From Thermomonas sp. (GTDB lineage Bacteria; Pseudomonadota; Gammaproteobacteria; Xanthomonadales; Xanthomonadaceae): 34,037 nucleotides of DNA. Positions 15,998-25,730 of this stretch are shown one piece after another (the first letter of the stretch is position 1; each line of letters opens with the position of its first letter). The stretch is from contig NZ_JAMQHN010000108.1 of the NCBI RefSeq assembly GCF_025993755.1, positions 1-34,037 on the forward strand, written 5' to 3'. Under the pieces are notes generated by a model. That model searched no databases. It was not told the DNA's origin and was given only the letters and a program-made list of their open reading frames with translations. The translations under genes were made by a program, and so were the position numbers.

Positions 15998-16895
15998 TCA
16001 GAAAATCTCGCTCACGCAGCAGCGCAGCGAGCCGCCGGCCGCCTCGATGGCGTCCAGTTCAACGGTTTCCACGCGGAAGCCGGCGTCTTCCAGCACCCTG
16101 CGATGCGCGGGCGCCAGCGCACGGCCGGCGCCCGCGCTCATCCACGCCACGTCGTCACTGACCGCGATGCAGTTGCCGACGAAGGCCGCGTGCTCGGCCT
16201 CGCTGCACAGCACCGCGTGCGGGGCGTACAGCGCGGCGATGGTCTCGGCGACGGACGGCTCGGCGAAGCCCTTCGGGCAGGCCACCACGGCGCGGCCGGC
16301 CAGCACCGCCAGCACCACGTTGGTGTGGTACTCGCCGGGCGCCAGATCGAACAGCAGCGTCGCGCGCAGGCCGAAGGCCGCGTGCATCAGGCGGGCGCCG
16401 TCCTCGTCGCAGCGCTCGGACAGGCCGCAGAAACCGAGGCCGCGGGCGCGGTCGATCACCAGAGAGCCGGTCAGCTCGCAGGGATGCGTCTGAGCATCCA
16501 GCGCGACCTCCTCATAGCCCAGCACGTCGCGGAAAAACCCGCGGATGTCGTCGCGCGCGGCCTCGCGCCGGCGCACTTCGTGGCGCATGCGGCCGACGAT
16601 GGCGCAGCCGGCGGTGGTGCCGTATACGTTGTTGGGAAACAGCGCGTCTGGCGTGTCCTGGCGGCCGGCAAAGCAGATCGCCGGCACCTGCGCGGACAGC
16701 GCGCGGTGCAGGTCGCGGTGCTGCTGCGAGGCGCGAACCGGGTCGAACGCCGCCGCGTCGGCCATGTAGGTGTTGTCCTGCGCCGACTGCTCGGCGAGCG
16801 CAAAGCCGTCGGGTGCGATCAGGAATACGGCGCGCGCGGTGGCCGGGCCGAAGTCGGTGGGCGTCTGCCGGAACAGTTCGGAAAAGGCTGCGGCA

Positions 16896-16909
<14 letters not shown>
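15998..16909 (-). CDS. ctlX: CtlX-type citrulline/arginine deiminase-related hydrolase
   Basis: The 303-residue protein belongs to the amidinotransferase/arginine deiminase fold. It shows QDNTYMADAAAFDP, the FPNNVYGTTAG substrate loop, GEYHTNVVLAVLAGRAVVAC with the active-site His, and the C-terminal GGSLRCCVSEIF with the catalytic Cys (Cys297 by position after Leu-Arg). This is the pattern of CtlX, annotated as a citrulline-utilisation hydrolase, rather than of classic arginine deiminase ArcA, which is about 400 residues. The start overlaps the dusA stop by 14 bases. Together with the arginase encoded upstream in the window it points to arginine/citrulline catabolism. The exact substrate is uncertain. 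Confidence 0.86.
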
Positions 16910-17906
<997 letters not shown>

Positions 17907-17983
17907 AGCCGCGCATTGTACGGAGCACAGGCGGGTGCGATGCGAGACAATGCGCCATTCGCTACGCCACGACCTTCGCCAAG

Positions 17984-20593
17984 ATGAACACCCGCTACCG
18001 CAAACGCCTGCCCAGAACCGACCTGGACTTTTTCGACGCCCGCGCGGCGGTTGAGGCAATCAAGCCCGGCGCCTGGGGCGGCCTGCCCTACACCGCACGG
18101 GTGCACGCCGAGAACATCGTGCGCAAGGCCGAGCCGGCGCGGATCGACGATTTCCTGACGCAGCTGATCGAACGCCGCCGCGACATGGACTTTCCGTGGT
18201 TCCCGGCGCGGGTGGTGTGCCATGACATCCTCGGCCAGACCGCGCTGGTGGATCTGGCGGGGCTGCGCGAGGCGATTGCCGCACAGGGCGGCGATCCGGC
18301 GCAGGTCAATCCAGTCGTGCCGGTGCAGTTGATCGTGGACCACTCGCTGGCGGTGGAAGCGCCCGGCTTCGACAAGGAGGCGTTCGCGAAAAACCGCGCC
18401 ATTGAAGACCGTCGCAACGCCGACCGCTTCGACTTCATCGAATGGACGCGGCTGGCGTTCGACAACGTGGACGTGATCCCGGCCGGCAACGGGATCATGC
18501 ATCAGATCAATCTGGAAAAAATGTCGCCGGTGGTCTACGTCCGCGATGGCGTGGCGTTCCCCGACACCTGCGTCGGCACCGATTCACACACGCCGCACGT
18601 GGACGCGCTGGGGGTGATTGCCGTCGGCGTGGGCGGGCTGGAAGCGGAAAGCGTGATGCTGGGCAATCCGTCGTGGATGCGCCTGCCCGACATCGTCGCG
18701 GTGGAACTGACCGGCAAACCGGGCGCGGGCATCACCGCCACCGACGTGGTGCTGGCGCTGACCGAATTCCTGCGCCAGCAGAAGGTAGTCGGTGCGTATC
18801 TGGAGTTCCGCGGCGAAGGTGCCGCTGCGCTGACGATTGGCGATCGCGCCACCATTTCCAACATGGCCCCGGAATACGGCGCCACCGCAGCGCTGTTTTT
18901 CATCGACGACAACACCCTCGATTACCTGCGCCTGACCGGGCGCGACGATGCGCAGGTGGCGCTGGTCGAAACCTACGCCCGACACTGCGGCTTCTGGGCC
19001 GACGATCTGCGCGACGCGCAGTACGAGCGCACCCTGCATTTCGATCTGTCCAGTGTCACGCGCACGCTGGCCGGCCCCAGCAATCCGCATCGGCGCCTGC
19101 CGGTGACGGCGCTGGCCGAACGCGGCATCGCCGACGAGGCCAAGCTCGACGCCGCGCAGCGGGACGAGGCGCGCGGCCTGATCCCCGATGGCGCCGTCAT
19201 CATCGCCGCCATCACCTCCTGCACCAACACCTCCAACCCGCGCAACGTGATCGCCGCCGCACTGCTGGCGCGCAACGCCAACGCGCGCGGGCTGACCCGC
19301 AAACCGTGGGTGAAGACCTCGCTGGCGCCCGGCTCGAAAGCGGTGCAGCTGTATCTGGAAGAAGCGAACCTGCTGCCCGAGCTCGAACAGCTGGGCTTCG
19401 GCATCGTCGGTTTCGCCTGCACCACCTGCAACGGCATGAGCGGCGCGCTGGATCCGGTGATCCAGAAGGAAGTGATCGAGCGCGACCTGTACGTGACGGC
19501 GGTGCTGTCGGGCAACCGCAATTTCGACGGCCGCATCCACCCCTACGCCAAGCAGGCGTTCCTGGCCTCGCCACCGCTGGTGATCGCCTACGCCATCGCC
19601 GGCACGGTGCGCTTCGACATCGAAAAGGACGTGCTGGGCCTCGACCACGACGGCCATCCCGTGCGGCTGAAGGACATCTGGCCCGGCGATGCCGAAATCG
19701 ACGCGGTGGTACGCGCCAGCGTCAAGCCGGAACAGTTCCGCCGCATCTACGAGCCGATGTTCGCCACGCGCGCCAAAACCAGCGCCAAGCCGCTGTACGA
19801 CTGGCGCCCGATGAGCACCTACATCCGCAACCCGCCGTACTGGGAAGGCGCGCTGGCCGGCGAGCGCACGCTGACGCACATGCGCCCGCTGGCGGTGCTG
19901 GGCGACAACATCACCACCGACCACCTGTCGCCGAGCAATGCGATCCTGCCGACCAGCGCCGCCGGCGAATATCTGGCGAAGATGGGCCTGCCGGAAGAGG
20001 ACTTCAATTCCTACGCCACTCACCGCGGCGACCACCTGACCGCGCAGCGCGCCACCTTCGCCAACCCCAAGCTCATCAACGAAATGGCGGTGGTGGACGG
20101 CGAGGTGAAGCAGGGCTCGCTGGCCCGCGTCGAACCGGAAGGCGAGGTGATGCGCATGTGGGAGGCGATCGAAACCTACATGCAGCGCAGGCAGCCGCTG
20201 TGCATCATCGCCGGCGCCGATTACGGCCAGGGCTCATCGCGCGACTGGGCGGCCAAGGGCGTGCGGCTGGCCGGCGTGGAAGCCATCGTCGCCGAAGGGT
20301 TCGAGCGCATCCATCGCCAGAATCTGGTCGGCATGGGCGTGCTGCCGCTGCAGTTCCAGCCCGGCACCACCCGCAAGACCCTGGCCATCGACGGCAGCGA
20401 AACCTTCAGCGTGCGCGGCACGCCCGCCCCCGGCGGCGCGCTGACGCTGCTGGTCGAACGCCGCAACGGCGAGCAGGTCGAAGTTCCCGTCACCTGCCGG
20501 CTGGATTCCGACGACGACGTGACGACCTACCAGGCCGGCGGCATCCTGCCGCGCTTCGCGCAGGATTTCATCGCGGCGAAAGCGGCGGCGTGA
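17984..20593 (+). CDS. acnD: Fe/S-dependent 2-methylcitrate/2-methylisocitrate dehydratase AcnD
   Basis: AcnD is the aconitase-family enzyme of the 2-methylcitrate cycle that dehydrates 2-methylcitrate during propionate breakdown; it works with PrpF. The 869-residue protein has the family start MNTRYRKRLPRTDLDFFDAR, the TDSHTPHVDALGVIAVGVGG block, and the 4Fe-4S cysteines Cys413 (SCTNTSNP), Cys479 and Cys482 (ACTTCNGMSG). The C-terminal swivel domain has GADYGQGSSRDWAAKG. Length and N-terminus fit AcnD rather than AcnA, and prpF and prpD lie about 9 kb downstream. Normally acnD and prpF are adjacent; here a restriction island separates them, and prpB/prpC are not upstream. It could have residual aconitase activity on citrate. 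Confidence 0.92.
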   Translation: MNTRYRKRLPRTDLDFFDARAAVEAIKPGAWGGLPYTARVHAENIVRKAEPARIDDFLTQLIERRRDMDFPWFPARVVCHDILGQTALVDLAGLREAIAAQGGDPAQVNPVVPVQLIVDHSLAVEAPGFDKEAFAKNRAIEDRRNADRFDFIEWTRLAFDNVDVIPAGNGIMHQINLEKMSPVVYVRDGVAFPDTCVGTDSHTPHVDALGVIAVGVGGLEAESVMLGNPSWMRLPDIVAVELTGKPGAGITATDVVLALTEFLRQQKVVGAYLEFRGEGAAALTIGDRATISNMAPEYGATAALFFIDDNTLDYLRLTGRDDAQVALVETYARHCGFWADDLRDAQYERTLHFDLSSVTRTLAGPSNPHRRLPVTALAERGIADEAKLDAAQRDEARGLIPDGAVIIAAITSCTNTSNPRNVIAAALLARNANARGLTRKPWVKTSLAPGSKAVQLYLEEANLLPELEQLGFGIVGFACTTCNGMSGALDPVIQKEVIERDLYVTAVLSGNRNFDGRIHPYAKQAFLASPPLVIAYAIAGTVRFDIEKDVLGLDHDGHPVRLKDIWPGDAEIDAVVRASVKPEQFRRIYEPMFATRAKTSAKPLYDWRPMSTYIRNPPYWEGALAGERTLTHMRPLAVLGDNITTDHLSPSNAILPTSAAGEYLAKMGLPEEDFNSYATHRGDHLTAQRATFANPKLINEMAVVDGEVKQGSLARVEPEGEVMRMWEAIETYMQRRQPLCIIAGADYGQGSSRDWAAKGVRLAGVEAIVAEGFERIHRQNLVGMGVLPLQFQPGTTRKTLAIDGSETFSVRGTPAPGGALTLLVERRNGEQVEVPVTCRLDSDDDVTTYQAGGILPRFAQDFIAAKAAA

Positions 20594-20595
20594 TG

Positions 20596-20710
20596 TTCCT
20601 TCTCCCCGCTGCGCGGGGAGGTGTTCCCGAGCGGCTGCGGCCTGCGCCGGGTCGAATTTTCCTTCTCCCCGCTGCGCGGGGAGAAGAGCCTGCCCCCGCG
20701 AAGGCGGGGG
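20596..20710. repeat. REP-like hairpin repeats downstream of acnD
   Basis: A 25-bp unit occurs at 20596-20620 and again at 20659-20683, identical over its length. Each copy folds as CTCCCCGC-TGC-GCGGGGAG; in the second copy the stem extends to 11 bp (CTTCTCCCCGC with GCGGGGAGAAG, 20662-20686). A third hairpin, CCCCCGC (20693-20699) with GCGGGGG (20704-20710), follows at once, and then a GGCCCGAAGGGCGGATGAGG tail. Such elements are scattered through Xanthomonadales chromosomes as intergenic repeats. Here they probably also terminate acnD transcription and mark the left edge of the inserted island. Confidence 0.75.
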
Positions 20711-20768
20711 GGCCCGAAGGGCGGATGAGGGGGCGCTTGCGCACCATTCCCGGTCGGCGCACACTTCA

Positions 20769-20785
20769 ATGGCAAACTTTGCCAT
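20769..20785. promoter_or_regulatory. Perfect 17-bp operator dyad before parD
   Basis: ATGGCAAA-C-TTTGCCAT is an exact inverted repeat of two 8-base arms around one base. It ends just before a GGAG ribosome-binding site (20786-20789) and 11 bases before the parD start. ParD-type ribbon-helix-helix antitoxins bind such dyads to autorepress their own operon, so this is the likely operator. Its position also argues against the upstream ATG at 20769 as a start. Confidence 0.7.
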
Positions 20786-20795
20786 AGGAGCCGAC

Positions 20796-21035
20796 ATGGC
20801 CACCATGAACATCTCCCTGCCCGACGAGCTCAAGCAGTTCGTCGACCAGCAGGTCGCCGCAGGCGCCTACGGCTCCAGCAGCGAATTCCTGCGCGAGTTG
20901 ATTCGCAAACAGCGCGACGTGGAAAAACTGCGCCAAATGCTGCTGGATGGCGCCAATTCCGGGCCGGCCACGCCAATGGAACCGGATTTCTTCGACAAGA
21001 TGCGCGAACGCGCCCATGCAAGGACTGCCGGCTAG
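20796..21035 (+). CDS. parD: ParD-family antitoxin
   Basis: The 79-residue product begins MATMNISLPDELKQFVDQQV, the ribbon-helix-helix strand and first helix of ParD/CopG-type antitoxins, followed by YGSSSEFLRELIRKQRDVEK. The C-terminal part (MEPDFFDKMRERAHAR) would bind and neutralise the toxin. The ATG at 20796 is chosen because GGAG lies 7-10 bases upstream and because the earlier in-frame ATG (20769) sits inside the operator dyad. The stop codon overlaps the toxin start in TAGTG (21033-21037), ensuring coupled translation. It sits at the left edge of the restriction island, a common place for a stabilising toxin-antitoxin pair. Confidence 0.92.
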   Translation: MATMNISLPDELKQFVDQQVAAGAYGSSSEFLRELIRKQRDVEKLRQMLLDGANSGPATPMEPDFFDKMRERAHARTAG

Positions 21036-21355
21036 TGAAGCCGCTGCAATGGCATCCGCTCGCGAGGCTTGATGCCGATGAAGCTGCGGACTGGAACGCC
21101 GCACAAGGCGGTTTGGCGTTGGAACTCCGATTCATTCAGTCCCTGGACACCGCCATTGCACAGGTCGCCGACCAGCCCGGCATGGGAGCACCACGCTATG
21201 CCGATGTGTTGAAACTGCGCGGCCTGCGCTTCTGGCCGCTCAAGGGTTTCCCGTACCTGGTCTTCTATCTGGAACGCAACGCGCACATCGACATCTGGCG
21301 CGTGCTGCACGCGCAGCGCGACATTCCGGTGTGGATGGGGGAGAGTCTCGAATGA
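21035..21355 (+). CDS. parE: ParE-family toxin
   Basis: The 106-residue protein has the RelE/ParE fold pattern: WHPLARLDADEAADWNAAQG helix, LELRFIQSLDTAIAQVADQP second helix, then the strand region LKLRGLRFWPLKGFPYLVFY and the terminal strand HIDIWRVLHAQRD. ParE members poison DNA gyrase, and close RelE members cleave mRNA; the sequence alone does not decide which, though the ParD partner favours ParE. The start is a GTG overlapping the antitoxin stop. Its stop codon overlaps a further ATG (21352), the start of a 20-codon frame. It precedes hsdR by 80 bp on the same strand. Confidence 0.9.
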   Translation: MKPLQWHPLARLDADEAADWNAAQGGLALELRFIQSLDTAIAQVADQPGMGAPRYADVLKLRGLRFWPLKGFPYLVFYLERNAHIDIWRVLHAQRDIPVWMGESLE

Positions 21356-21414
21356 GCCGGCACAATGACAACGACCGCCTCGACGCCGACACTCCACCCT
21401 TCAACGTGCGATAG
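21352..21414 (+). CDS. Possible 20-residue ORF coupled to parE
   Basis: An ATG overlapping the parE stop codon (ATGA, 21352-21355) opens a 20-codon frame, MSRHNDNDRLDADTPPFNVR, ending in TAG at 21412-21414. The peptide is polar and has no recognisable motif. The overlap suggests possible coupled translation, but short frames of this kind arise by chance, so a coding role is doubtful. Confidence 0.18.
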   Translation: MSRHNDNDRLDADTPPFNVR

Positions 21415-21435
21415 CCACACGAGACAAGCGCCCCC

Positions 21436-24400
21436 ATGCGTATCAGGGAAAGCACCATCGAGCAGGAGTTGATCGAGAAACTCGGCGAGCTCAAGTACGT
21501 TCTGCGCCCGGACATCCACGACCGCGCGGCGCTGGAACGCAACTTCCGCGAGAAATTCGAGGCCCTGAACCGTGTCCGCCTGACGGATGCAGAGTTCCAG
21601 CGCCTTCTTGAGGAAATTGTCACCCCCGACGTGTTCAAGGCCGCGCAAGTCCTGCGCCATCGCAACGCCTTCACCCGCGACGACGGCACGCCGCTCAACT
21701 ACACGCTGGTGAACATCAACGACTGGTGCAAGAACGATTTCGAGGTCGCCAGCCAGCTGCGCATCAACACCGACTACAGCCACCACCGCTACGACGTGAT
21801 CCTGTTGATCAACGGTGTGCCCATCGTGCAGATCGAGCTGAAGACACTGGGCATCAACCCGCGCCGCGCCATCGAGCAGATCGTCGAGTACAAGAACGAT
21901 GTCGGCAACGGCTACACGCGCACCCTGTTGTGCTTCATCCAGCTGTTCATCGTCAGCAACCGCGACTCCACCTACTACTTCGCCAACAACAACGCGCGGC
22001 ATTTCAGCTTCAACGCCGACGAGCGCTTCCTGCCCATCTACCAGTACGCCGCGCCGGACAACGGCAAGATCACCGGCCTGGACGCCTTTGCCGATGCCTT
22101 CCTGCCCAAGTGCACGCTCGGGCAGATGGTCAGCCGCTACATGGTGCTGGTGGCCAGCGAGCAGAAGCTGTTGATGATGCGGCCCTACCAGATCTACGCG
22201 GTCAAGAACATCGTCGAGTGCATCGACAAGAACCTCGGCAACGGCTACATCTGGCACACCACCGGCAGCGGCAAAACGCTCACCAGCTTCAAGGCCTCGA
22301 CCCTGCTCAAGGCCAATCCCGCCATCGAGAAATGCCTGTTCGTGGTGGACCGCAAAGATCTGGATCGCCAGACCCGCGAGGAGTTCAACCGATTCCAGGA
22401 GGGCTGCGTCGAGGAGAACACCAATACCGGTGCCCTCGTGCGTCGCATGCTGTCGGATGATGCCGCCGACAAGGTCATCGTCTGCACCATCCAGAAGCTC
22501 GGCCTGGCGCTGGACGAGAACAGCAAGCGCAACAGGAGCCGCGAGAAGCACGGTCTGGTCAGCCACGCCGAACAGCTCGAAGCCCTGCGCGACAAGCGCA
22601 TCGTCTTCATCTTCGACGAATGCCACCGCTCGCAGTTCGGCGACAACCATCAGGCCATCAAGGAATTCTTCCCCAGGGCCCAGCTGTTCGGCTTCACCGG
22701 CACGCCGATCTTCGAGGAAAACGCCAGCTACAAGCGCATCGAGGGCGACGAACAGACGTTCAAGACCACCGAAGACCTGTTCCAGCAGTCGCTGCACGAA
22801 TACACCATCACCCACGCCATCGAGGACAGGAATGTCCTGCGTTTCCACGTCGAGTATTACAAGCCCGACGGAAAGAACGCCCCCAAGCACGGCGAAACGC
22901 TGGCCAAGCGCGCCGTGGTCGATGCCATTCTCGCCAAGCACGATGCCGCCACCGGCGGACGCCGCTTCAACGCCCTCCTCGCCACCGCGTCCATCAACGA
23001 TGCCATCGAGTATTTCGAGCTGTTCAAGGCCGCGCAGGCGGAAAAGCAACGGACCGAGCCGGATTGGCAACCGCTTAACATCGCTGCCGTGTTCTCGCCG
23101 CCGGCCGATGTCAGCGCCGATGTGCGCCAGCTGCAGGAAGACCTGCCGCAGGAACTGGAAGACAACAAGAAGGACCCGGACGCCAAGAAAGCCGCGCTGA
23201 AGGCCATCATCGCCGACTACAACGCGCGCTTTTCCACCAACCACCGCATCGAGGAGTTCGACGCCTACTACCAGGACGTTCAGCAGCGCATCAAGGATCA
23301 GCAGTTCCCCAACGCCGATCTGCCGATGAAAGGCCGAGAGAAGCTGGATATCACCATCGTCGTGGACATGCTGCTCACCGGCTTCGACAGCAAGTATCTC
23401 AACACCTTGTACGTGGACAAGAACCTCAGGCACCACGGCCTGATCCAGGCGTTTTCCCGTACCAACCGCGTGCTCAACGACACGAAACCCTACGGCAACA
23501 TCCTCGACTTCCGTGGCCAGCAATCGGCGGTGGATGCCGCCATCGCGCTGTTCTCCGGCGCCAAGGCCGACAAGGCGCGCGAAATCTGGTTGGTGGACAC
23601 CGCGCCGGTGGTCATCGACAAGCTGAAAGAGGCGCGAGCCAACCTCGACAGCTTCCTCGCCTCGCAGGGGCTGGGCGGCAAGCCCGAGGACATTGCCAAC
23701 CTCAAGGGCACAGCGGCCAAGGTCGCCTTCGTCAAGCACTTCAAGGACGTGCAGAAGCTGCAGACCCAGCTCGACCAGTACACCGACCTGACCGCCGAGC
23801 AGCAGGCGCAGATCGAGGCCATCCTGCCCAAGGACGAACTGCGCAGCTTCCGCGGCCAATACCTGCAAAAAGCCGAGGAACTGCGCGCCGACCAGAAGAA
23901 ACCGGGCAATCTGGACGAAGCCACCCGCAACGAGGTCGAACAGCTCGATTTCGAGTTCGTGCTGTTCGCTTCCAGCACCATCGATTACGACTACATCATG
24001 AAGCTGATCGCCGACTACTCGGGCAAGGCGCCGGGCAAGGCCAGCATGAGCCGCGATCAGTTGATCGGCCTGATCGCCTCCGACGCCAAGTTCATGGGCG
24101 AGCGCGAAGACATCAGCGAATACGTGCGCGGTCTGAAGGCGGGCGAAGGCCTGAGCGAAGACGCCATCCGCGCCGGCTACGAAAAGTTCAAGGCCGACAA
24201 GGCCGCGCAGGACATGGCCGCGCTGTCCGCAAAGCACGGCCTGCTGGTGGCGGAGGTGCAGGCCTTCGTGGACGGGATTCTTGCCCGCCGCATCTTCGAT
24301 GGTGAACAGCTCACCGAACTGCTTGCGCCGCTCAACCTTGGCTGGAAGGCGCGCGCGCAGGCCGAACTGGCGCTGATGCGCGACCTGCTGCCGCTGCTGA

Positions 24401-24459
24401 AGAAGCGGGCGGGTGGTCGGGAGATCGCCGGGCTCAAGGCCTATGAGGATGCGCAGTGA
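21436..24459 (+). CDS. hsdR: Type I restriction enzyme, R (restriction) subunit
   Basis: HsdR is the motor and nuclease subunit that translocates DNA past an unmethylated site and cuts it. The 1007-residue protein resembles EcoR124I HsdR (type IC). The N-terminal nuclease domain shows YDVILLINGVPIVQIELKT, the PD-(D/E)xK pattern with Asp120, Glu134 and Lys136. The superfamily-2 helicase part has Walker A TTGSGKT (275-281), the DEAD-like DECH box (394-397), FTGTP (420-424), and the QAFSRTNR motif VI. A helical C-terminal domain follows. All key residues are intact. It opens a run hsdR-hsdS-prrC-like-rhuM-hsdM, and its stop overlaps the hsdS start in TGATG. The ribosome-binding site is weak. Confidence 0.97.
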   Translation: MRIRESTIEQELIEKLGELKYVLRPDIHDRAALERNFREKFEALNRVRLTDAEFQRLLEEIVTPDVFKAAQVLRHRNAFTRDDGTPLNYTLVNINDWCKNDFEVASQLRINTDYSHHRYDVILLINGVPIVQIELKTLGINPRRAIEQIVEYKNDVGNGYTRTLLCFIQLFIVSNRDSTYYFANNNARHFSFNADERFLPIYQYAAPDNGKITGLDAFADAFLPKCTLGQMVSRYMVLVASEQKLLMMRPYQIYAVKNIVECIDKNLGNGYIWHTTGSGKTLTSFKASTLLKANPAIEKCLFVVDRKDLDRQTREEFNRFQEGCVEENTNTGALVRRMLSDDAADKVIVCTIQKLGLALDENSKRNRSREKHGLVSHAEQLEALRDKRIVFIFDECHRSQFGDNHQAIKEFFPRAQLFGFTGTPIFEENASYKRIEGDEQTFKTTEDLFQQSLHEYTITHAIEDRNVLRFHVEYYKPDGKNAPKHGETLAKRAVVDAILAKHDAATGGRRFNALLATASINDAIEYFELFKAAQAEKQRTEPDWQPLNIAAVFSPPADVSADVRQLQEDLPQELEDNKKDPDAKKAALKAIIADYNARFSTNHRIEEFDAYYQDVQQRIKDQQFPNADLPMKGREKLDITIVVDMLLTGFDSKYLNTLYVDKNLRHHGLIQAFSRTNRVLNDTKPYGNILDFRGQQSAVDAAIALFSGAKADKAREIWLVDTAPVVIDKLKEARANLDSFLASQGLGGKPEDIANLKGTAAKVAFVKHFKDVQKLQTQLDQYTDLTAEQQAQIEAILPKDELRSFRGQYLQKAEELRADQKKPGNLDEATRNEVEQLDFEFVLFASSTIDYDYIMKLIADYSGKAPGKASMSRDQLIGLIASDAKFMGEREDISEYVRGLKAGEGLSEDAIRAGYEKFKADKAAQDMAALSAKHGLLVAEVQAFVDGILARRIFDGEQLTELLAPLNLGWKARAQAELALMRDLLPLLKKRAGGREIAGLKAYEDAQ

Positions 24460-25730
24460 TGGCGAGGAAGGGCGATAAGGCGACTGTGCCGAAGGTGCGG
24501 TTCCCGGAGTTTGTGGGTGCTCAGAATTGGAGCGTCACGCCGATGGGGAGCTTGTATGCCTTCATGCGGAACAACTTGCTCTCTCGAGACAAGCTGAACT
24601 ACGAGCGCGGAGTAGCCAAGAACATTCATTACGGCGACATCCACACCAAGTTTCAGGCGCTATTCGACATCACCAGAGAGCGCGTCCCGTTCATCAATGA
24701 AAGCGAGTTAGTACCCGGTGCAGATTCTGATGATTACTGCGTTGAAGGAGATCTGATTTTTGCGGATGCCTCCGAAGATATGCGCGATGTTGGCAAGTGC
24801 ATCGAGGTCGTTCGATTGGCTGGTGAGCGCTTACTGTCGGGACAGCACACGATCTTGGCGCGTCGGAAAGATGACGCCTTAGTCATCGGGTTTGGCGGGC
24901 ATTTGTTTCGATCCGGCCTGATTCGTTCGGGGATCGAGAAAGAGGCGCAAGGAACGAAGGTCTACCAAATTTCTTCATCGCGTCTTGGTGGCATCGACAT
25001 CACGTACCCGAGCGACAAGGGCGAGCAACAAAAAATCGCCGATTGCCTGACCTCGCTGGAGGAGGTGATCGCCGCGCAGGGCCGGAAAGTGGACGCGTTG
25101 AAGGCCCACAAACGCGGCCTGATGCAGCAACTCTTCCCCCGCGAAGGCGAAACCCGCCCCCGCCTCCGCTTCCCCGAGTTCCGCGATGCGCCGGAGTGGG
25201 AAGTTAGCGAGCTTGTGAATGTCTGTGAAGTGCTAAATAACCGGCGTGTTCCAATTGCTGGTGGAGAAAGGCGAGCCGGACCTTATCCATACTACGGTGC
25301 AAGTGGAGTAGTTGATTACGTTGATAACTTTATCTTCGACGAACGTCTTCTCTTGGTTGGAGAAGATGGCGCAAAGTGGGGGGCATTTGAGGCAACTGCC
25401 TTCATCGTAGATGGAAAGTATTGGGTGAACAACCATGCACACGTTTTGAGGCCAACAATCGTTATCGATACTCTTCTGGAAAATTATCTAACCATGATTG
25501 ATCTGGCTGGATATGTTTCGGGGCATGCGCCGCCGAAATTGACACTGGCCAAACTGAAGAGCATTCCCATTTTGTTTCCTGCATCTAAGTTGGAACAACA
25601 ACGTATCGCCGACTGCCTCTCCTCCCTCGACACCCAAATCGCCGCCGAGGCCAACCAGCTCGCCGCCCTCAAGATCCACAAGCAGGGCCTGATGCAGCAG
25701 TTGTTTCCGACGCAGGGGCCTAGTCAATGA
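24459..25730 (+). CDS. hsdS: Type I restriction-modification specificity subunit
   Basis: HsdS recognises the bipartite DNA target and holds two HsdM subunits. The 423-residue protein has two target-recognition domains (about residues 20-185 and 245-375), each followed by a near-identical conserved spacer: residues 189-227 begin EQQKIADCLTSLEE and residues 379-417 begin EQQRIADCLSSLDT, both ending in GLMQQLFP. The spacers act as a coiled-coil ruler between the two half-sites. A short motif (VRFPEF / LRFPEF) precedes each recognition domain. The second recognition domain in particular is visibly AT-richer than the spacers, suggesting that it was acquired by recombination. An ATG at 24459 is used; a GTG at 24456 is possible. 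Confidence 0.95.
   Translation: MARKGDKATVPKVRFPEFVGAQNWSVTPMGSLYAFMRNNLLSRDKLNYERGVAKNIHYGDIHTKFQALFDITRERVPFINESELVPGADSDDYCVEGDLIFADASEDMRDVGKCIEVVRLAGERLLSGQHTILARRKDDALVIGFGGHLFRSGLIRSGIEKEAQGTKVYQISSSRLGGIDITYPSDKGEQQKIADCLTSLEEVIAAQGRKVDALKAHKRGLMQQLFPREGETRPRLRFPEFRDAPEWEVSELVNVCEVLNNRRVPIAGGERRAGPYPYYGASGVVDYVDNFIFDERLLLVGEDGAKWGAFEATAFIVDGKYWVNNHAHVLRPTIVIDTLLENYLTMIDLAGYVSGHAPPKLTLAKLKSIPILFPASKLEQQRIADCLSSLDTQIAAEANQLAALKIHKQGLMQQLFPTQGPSQ
25023..25139 (+). repeat. HsdS conserved spacer repeat, copy 1
   Basis: This stretch encodes the first conserved spacer of HsdS (residues 189-227). It matches copy 2 closely at protein level. The two GC-rich spacers flank the AT-richer recognition domains and are natural points for domain exchange by homologous recombination. 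Confidence 0.7.
25593..25709 (+). repeat. HsdS conserved spacer repeat, copy 2
   Basis: This stretch encodes the second conserved spacer of HsdS (residues 379-417), 190 residues after the first. Both end in the same Gly-Leu-Met-Gln-Gln-Leu-Phe-Pro sequence. Confidence 0.7.

Noticed and set aside
17915-17950. Full sigma-70 promoter for dusA (TTGTCT plus TACAAT)
   Set aside because: The two hexamers are 24 bases apart, too far for a normal promoter; only the TACAAT is kept as a weak suggestion.
17984-20593. AcnA instead of AcnD
   Set aside because: The N-terminus, the 869-residue length and the nearby prpF and prpD genes fit AcnD better, though overlapping activity cannot be excluded.
20596-20683. 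Possible CRISPR-like repeat pair
   Set aside because: Only two copies of a 25-bp palindromic unit are present, with no regular array and no cas genes; REP-like hairpins explain it.
18442-20787. 781-codon open frame in another frame of acnD
   Set aside because: The product is an Arg/Gly/Ala-rich shadow, while acnD carries the iron-sulfur cysteines and family blocks.
20769-20795. Upstream start for parD (ATG at 20769)
   Set aside because: This ATG is part of the perfect operator dyad, and a good ribosome-binding site precedes the ATG at 20796 instead.
21265-24237. 990-codon open frame antisense to hsdR
   Set aside because: hsdR has all its catalytic motifs on the plus strand. The antisense product is a low-complexity Val/Gly/Asp/Leu sequence with no recognisable domain, a typical high-GC shadow.
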